Assembly: GCA_949288065.1 (NCBI GenBank)
Contig: CASEIL010000003.1
Location: forward strand, 82,241 to 146,240
From: an uncultured Phascolarctobacterium sp.
GTDB lineage: Bacteria > Bacillota > Negativicutes > Acidaminococcales > Acidaminococcaceae
Direction of reading: 5' to 3'
DNA: 64,000 bases
Position 1 is the stretch's first letter; each line of letters opens with the position of its first letter. Below are positions 60,441-64,000 of this stretch, piece after piece. The translations under genes and the position numbers were made by a program. Under the pieces are notes generated by a model, which worked only from the letters and a program-made list of their open reading frames with translations, did not search any database and had not been told where the DNA came from.

Positions 60441-61106
60441 TCAAAGTACGCTGTCCACAAAACGGACGGAATCAACCGGCGGCAGCGACGCTATCAGCTG
60501 CACCAGCGCAGGCTGCACCTTCTGGTCGCACTCCAGCACCATGGTGGCAAACCCGCCCTTATCCGCGCGGAACACGCGCATAGTGGCAATATTAATGCTG
60601 GCGCTGGCAAGCGTGGTGCTTACAAGGGCAATTACGCCCGGCTTATCCGTATGCGTAACTAACAGCGCCGGCAGCTTGCCGTTAAGCTCCACTTCGTAGC
60701 CGTCGATGGCAGACACCTTTACCTGCCCGCCGCCGATGGATGAGCCTATAACCTCACAGCGGCTGCCCGCAGCGTCCTCCAGCGTAAAACGCACCGTGTT
60801 GGGATGCGTTAAATCGCCCAAATTAACCTTATTAAACTGGTAGCTAATGCCCGCTTCGTCTGCAAACTTACGCGCCTGCGGAATGCGCGCGTCGTCCGGC
60901 AGCCAGCCCATCAGCCCTGCCAACAACGCCACATCCGTGCCGTGCCCGCGGTAGGTCTGCGCAAAGCTGCCGTGCAAATCAATCTGCGCCTTTACAGGCG
61001 ATGCGCCCAAAATGCTCGCCGCCAAAAGCCCCAGCCTTACGGCGCCCGCCGTGTGCGAGCTGGAAGGGCCAATCATTACCGGCCCGATAATATCAATAAT
61101 GTTCAT
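60441..61106 (-). CDS. sdaAB: L-serine ammonia-lyase, iron-sulfur type, beta subunit
   Basis: A 221-residue partner of SdaAA. The N-terminal part (IIDIIGPVMIGPSSSHTAGAVRLG, then FAQTYRGHGTDVALLAGLMGW) is the conserved ASB-type domain. Residues 145-215 form an ACT domain (ALLVTHTDKPGVIALVSTTLA) that may bind serine. It follows the HutP-like gene by 6 bp. Confidence 0.95.
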   Translation of the reverse strand: MNIIDIIGPVMIGPSSSHTAGAVRLGLLAASILGASPVKAQIDLHGSFAQTYRGHGTDVALLAGLMGWLPDDARIPQARKFADEAGISYQFNKVNLGDLTHPNTVRFTLEDAAGSRCEVIGSSIGGGQVKVSAIDGYEVELNGKLPALLVTHTDKPGVIALVSTTLASASINIATMRVFRADKGGFATMVLECDQKVQPALVQLIASLPPVDSVRFVDSVL

Positions 61107-61112
61107 ATATTT

Positions 61113-61544
61113 TTATTCCTCACTTGCCAGCGAGCGGTGCCCCAGAGCCACGCAAAGCTCGTCTAAATTCAGCACGCCCACCGCCATATAAATTGCCACG
61201 CATAAATGCTCGCCGCTGCGGGCGATGCCAATTTTGCCGCCCACATTAAAGCCTGCCGCGCGCGTTACCAGCTGCTCCAGCGCAGCGTGTGCCGCGCCTG
61301 CTACTGCGCCTGCGCCGACGTGGGTTTCTGTAACAATGCCCTGCCTTTGCGCCGCCACCACGGCACGCTCTACAATTTTAACAATGCTCGGCATAAATTC
61401 GCCGCCAAAATCCACCGCCGTACTGCGGATGCCCTGCGCCGCCAGCGTTTCCTTAACGCGCTGCTCCTCGGTGCGGTTTTCCGTAACGGCAATGCGCAGC
61501 GCCGCACGCCCGATAGCAATGCTTGTTAACTTCTGTTCTGCCAT
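61113..61544 (-). CDS. HutP-family protein
   Basis: A 143-residue protein matching HutP, an RNA-binding antiterminator first known from the Bacillus histidine-use operon. Visible are SIAIGRAALRIAVTENRTEEQRV, the HVGAGAVAGAAHAALEQL segment, VGGKIGIARSGEHLCVAIYMAVGVLNLDELCVALGHR. The last part carries the HutP-type C-terminal core with likely ligand and metal histidines. Here it sits in an operon with a sodium symporter and serine dehydratase, not hut genes, so its effector may be serine rather than histidine (inference). It is 3 bp after the symporter gene. Confidence 0.85.
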   Translation of the reverse strand: MAEQKLTSIAIGRAALRIAVTENRTEEQRVKETLAAQGIRSTAVDFGGEFMPSIVKIVERAVVAAQRQGIVTETHVGAGAVAGAAHAALEQLVTRAAGFNVGGKIGIARSGEHLCVAIYMAVGVLNLDELCVALGHRSLASEE

Positions 61545-61547
61545 GCT

Positions 61548-62954
61548 TTAATCCTCCTCAACCATTTCCGGCTGTTTAATCGGCGTTTTGTCAACAACCG
61601 ATACAATTAAGAACACTGCAATGCACAGCAGCCATTCAAAATAAATTACGTGCTGCAAAACGTGCAGCGCCGGCACAAACTCCCACACCACAAGGCCCAA
61701 AAGCCCAAACAGCGTAGTCCAAAACGCGCTGCTGCGGCGGCACAAGCCGGGCGCAAACACCGTAAACAAAAATACGCAGGTCAGCGCCGTCGTCATCGAA
61801 AGCCCCGCCACCATGGTTTTTAAAATACCCGCAGCGTTAAAGGCAAACCACAGCGTCACAAGGCCCACCGCAAAAATCGTCAGGCGGTTAATTTTAACAA
61901 AATGCTCGTCCGTAACGGAAGGGTTAATAAAACGTTTGTAAATATCCTGGCTGAACAGTGTGCCAGCCCCCAGCAAAATCGTGCAGGCGGTAGAAACATC
62001 CGCCGCCCACAGCGCAGCAAGCGTCGTGCCGCTGGCAATCGGGTCCAGCGCCATAACAACCTTCGGCAGCGCCAGCGTTGCGCTGATATCCGGGAACTGC
62101 ACCTTGCCGATAATACCCAAAAGCGCGCACAAAAAGCCTACCGGAAAAATCAAAATGCCGCCCAGGATAAAGCCCGTGCGCGCCGCCTTCTCATCGCGCG
62201 CGCCGCAGGCAATAGGCACAGGGCCGCTGGTTATAGCCTGCGTAATCATAACAATAAACCAGCCAATAATAACCGCCAGCGGAATCCCTGCAAACGGGTC
62301 AAACCAGTCAAAACCGGCAGGCAGCTGTGCTGCGATATTTTCAATGCCGCCGGTGTGGTCAACCGCCGCCACGCAGGAATACAAGATGCCCGCGTAAATT
62401 AAAACAACGCTGACGATGTTAGAAAAGCCGCTCGACCACAACCCGCCAATCAGCGTAATGCCGATAAATACAACGGCGCTTACAATCATGCCGCCGCGGA
62501 AGCTGAAATAATCAGGCAAAAGCGAAGCTAAAATCGCGCCGCCGGCGAGATACTGCAAAGCCGTAATAACGGACATGATGATAATAAGCCCTACTGCGCT
62601 GATAACGCGCCCTTTGGTGTCGTAATACTTCTCAAAAAACTCCGGGATGGTAGTAACCTTCATCTTGCGCAGCTTGCCCGCAGCTACAAGGCCCATAATA
62701 ATCGCGCCCGCGCTCCACGCCGCGTTATACCAGCCGGCCGCCATGCCAACCTTATAAGCGTTTTCTGCAACGCCAACGGTAGAAGCCGCACCAACCGCAA
62801 GGCCCGTAACATTAACGGCAATCAGCATCGGCCCCAGCTTGCGCCCTGCCAGCAAATACTCCGCCGAGCCCTTATCCGCCCTTTTTTTAACGTAAAAACT
62901 TATTGCGAACAAAAGCGCAATATACAAAACAACAATAATTAACTGAATACTCAT
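61548..62954 (-). CDS. Sodium:solute symporter (SSS family), probable amino-acid carrier
   Basis: A 468-residue protein with about 13 helices. The family patterns are EYLLAGRKLGPMLIAVNVTGLAVGAASTVGVAENAY, AAGKLRKMKVTTIPEFFEKYYDTKGRVISA, and the sodium-site helix LAALWAADVSTACTILLGAGTLFSQDIYKRF. Operon context with SdaAB suggests serine uptake. That is inference; related proteins carry proline, pantothenate or other solutes. It opens the serine-use operon, behind a leader with UAG repeats. Confidence 0.87.
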   Translation of the reverse strand: MSIQLIIVVLYIALLFAISFYVKKRADKGSAEYLLAGRKLGPMLIAVNVTGLAVGAASTVGVAENAYKVGMAAGWYNAAWSAGAIIMGLVAAGKLRKMKVTTIPEFFEKYYDTKGRVISAVGLIIIMSVITALQYLAGGAILASLLPDYFSFRGGMIVSAVVFIGITLIGGLWSSGFSNIVSVVLIYAGILYSCVAAVDHTGGIENIAAQLPAGFDWFDPFAGIPLAVIIGWFIVMITQAITSGPVPIACGARDEKAARTGFILGGILIFPVGFLCALLGIIGKVQFPDISATLALPKVVMALDPIASGTTLAALWAADVSTACTILLGAGTLFSQDIYKRFINPSVTDEHFVKINRLTIFAVGLVTLWFAFNAAGILKTMVAGLSMTTALTCVFLFTVFAPGLCRRSSAFWTTLFGLLGLVVWEFVPALHVLQHVIYFEWLLCIAVFLIVSVVDKTPIKQPEMVEED

Positions 62955-63034
62955 CCTTCTGCACTACCTTTCTACAAAAAATCCGCTCTAAACTACAAAA
63001 CTACCCTCCTACTCATAAAATTAGTTATATTATA
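62955..63034 (-). promoter_or_regulatory. Leader with promoter -10 and UAG-triplet array (possible HutP site)
   Basis: A TATAAT at 63034-63029 (minus strand) is followed by six TAG triplets at 63011-63009, 63003-63001, 62995-62993, 62990-62988, 62974-62972 and 62966-62964. Three successive ones are separated by exactly 5 nt, as are the last two. HutP binds UAG triplets spaced 4 nt apart in Bacillus. The remaining 160 bp to corA (63035-63197) shows no other clear element. No terminator is seen in the leader. Confidence 0.5.
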
Positions 63035-63197
63035 CCAAGCTTTTGTATTAAAAGAAAGTAAAACATCTGCGCAGGCAGTTTAAAAATGTGTAAAAATTTT
63101 AACTAAAACTACCCTTTAACAAGGATTTTAGCTTTTTGTGCCGAATAAATTATAAGTTACAGATTGAACGTAACCATTAAGAAAGGAGGGACTGCCA

Positions 63198-64000
63198 ATG
63201 TACAGAATTATGAAAAGCACTGCAAACGGCATCGACGAACTGGAGCTAGACAGCCTGGAAAAGGGCTGCTGGATTGACATCGTCAGTCCCTCGCCCGAAG
63301 AACTGCACGAGGTTGCGGACGCCACCGGCATTCAGATGGACTTTTTAAGCGCCGCGCTTGACGATGAGGAAAAATCGCGTATCGAAACCGAGGACGACCA
63401 GATACTGACCCTTATCGACATCCCTGTGCTGCGCAGCAACAAGGATTACGACACGCTGCCTTTGGGCATCATCATCTCGGCAGATTACATTGTTACCGTT
63501 TGCCTGGAACCCAACGCCGTTATTGCTGATTTTTCGGCCTACAACTCCAAAATGTTCAGCACCTTTAAAAAGACGCGCTTTTTGTTCCAGATACTTTATA
63601 AATCGGCAACATTATACCTGAAATACATCCGCATTATTATTAAACGCACCGACGAACTGGAGCAGCACCTGCGCAAATCTATGGAAAACAGCGAGCTGTT
63701 TAACATGCTCGACCTACAAAAATCCTTAACCTACTTTACAACATCGTTGCGCAGCAATTATATTGTGACGGAAAAGCTGCTGCGCCTGCGCAGCACCAAC
63801 CAGAGTGCGCACCTTATAAAGCTGTACGAGGAAGACGAGGATTTATTAGAGGACGTTATCATCGAATACAAGCAGGCTATTGAAATGGTTGAAATGTACA
63901 GCCACATTTTAAACAGCATGATGGAAGTGTTCGCCTCCATCATCAGCAACAACCTGAACCTTGTAATGAAGTTTTTGGCTTCCGTAACGATTATTCTGGC
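63198..64000 (+). CDS. corA: CorA-family magnesium/cobalt channel (C-terminus beyond window)
   Basis: The first 267 residues of a CorA-like metal channel. The cytosolic N-terminal domain runs from MYRIMKSTANGIDELELDSL through WIDIVSPSPEELHEVADATGI and IIISADYIVTVC. The long stalk helix (about 125-255) reaches LNSMMEVFASIISNNLNLVMKFLASVTIIL, where the first membrane helix begins. The GMN filter lies beyond the edge. GAAAGGAGGG precedes the ATG. It is divergent from the serine-use operon. Confidence 0.92.
   Translation, partial: MYRIMKSTANGIDELELDSLEKGCWIDIVSPSPEELHEVADATGIQMDFLSAALDDEEKSRIETEDDQILTLIDIPVLRSNKDYDTLPLGIIISADYIVTVCLEPNAVIADFSAYNSKMFSTFKKTRFLFQILYKSATLYLKYIRIIIKRTDELEQHLRKSMENSELFNMLDLQKSLTYFTTSLRSNYIVTEKLLRLRSTNQSAHLIKLYEEDEDLLEDVIIEYKQAIEMVEMYSHILNSMMEVFASIISNNLNLVMKFLASVTIIL

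Noticed and set aside
1..64000. CRISPR arrays
   Set aside because: No run of regularly spaced direct repeats of 20-40 bp was seen, and no cas genes.

Overview
The window looks like a chromosomal segment of a Firmicute of intermediate GC. Most likely it is a Negativicute of the Acidaminococcaceae type (Phascolarctobacterium or Acidaminococcus). This is an inference from gene content: T-box leaders, an anaerobic NrdDG reductase, iron-sulfur serine dehydratase, GltS, an ECF transporter, and the tsaD-rimI-tsaB-tsaE-GerMN-amidase order. I could not run a taxonomic search. Most genes use a GC-rich third position. One block (about 16.1-26.55 kb) is strikingly AT-rich and foreign in character.

Layout. 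0-4.3 kb: a LysR regulator cut by the window edge, then a four-gene ECF transporter operon (EcfT, two ATPases, TrpP-like S component) behind a T-box leader whose predicted specifier is UGG (Trp). 4.3-16 kb: an orphan RelB-like antitoxin, nrdG-nrdD behind a pair of NrdR boxes, the glutamate symporter gltS, a gamma-class carbonic anhydrase, an MFS exporter, several poorly known genes, and guaA.

16.1-26.66 kb is a defence island. Its first half is a tight five-gene run: a Dam-type adenine methylase, an AAA ATPase with an OLD/TOPRIM-like C-terminus, two more D12-class adenine methylases, and an AlwI-like type IIS endonuclease. Next comes the host-like gene ybjQ. Its second half is a retron resembling Eco1 (Ec86): a nucleoside-deoxyribosyltransferase-like effector, an msr-msd RNA with clear a1/a2 repeats, a retron reverse transcriptase, and a DUF2971 gene. 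The retron segment is flanked by a 102-bp direct repeat of the ybjQ 3' end, and the native ybjQ terminator lies only beyond the outer copy. This is what integration at the 3' end of ybjQ would leave.

26.7-45 kb returns to housekeeping genes: an ANTAR regulator and its kinase, a DnaA-box cluster, the tsaD/rimI/tsaB/tsaE block, a GerMN lipoprotein, an amidase, nnr, acpS, a COG2984-type ABC transporter with two tandem binding proteins, thiC, an iron alcohol dehydrogenase, and an M23 peptidase-bactofilin pair.

45-64 kb holds a LysR-controlled transporter-hydrolase-isocitrate dehydrogenase operon and a serine biosynthesis operon (serC-serA-histidine phosphatase). The serine operon sits behind a serine T-box with two consecutive antiterminator/terminator modules. 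There follow small membrane-protein genes, a nitroreductase-MarR pair, trpS, HicAB set between tRNA genes (Leu, Lys, Gln), and a serine catabolic operon. That last operon (sodium symporter, HutP-like protein, SdaAB) has a leader containing six UAG triplets. The window ends inside a corA gene. Amino-acid economy is the main theme: tryptophan uptake and charging, serine synthesis and breakdown, and glutamate uptake all lie here, several under RNA-based control.
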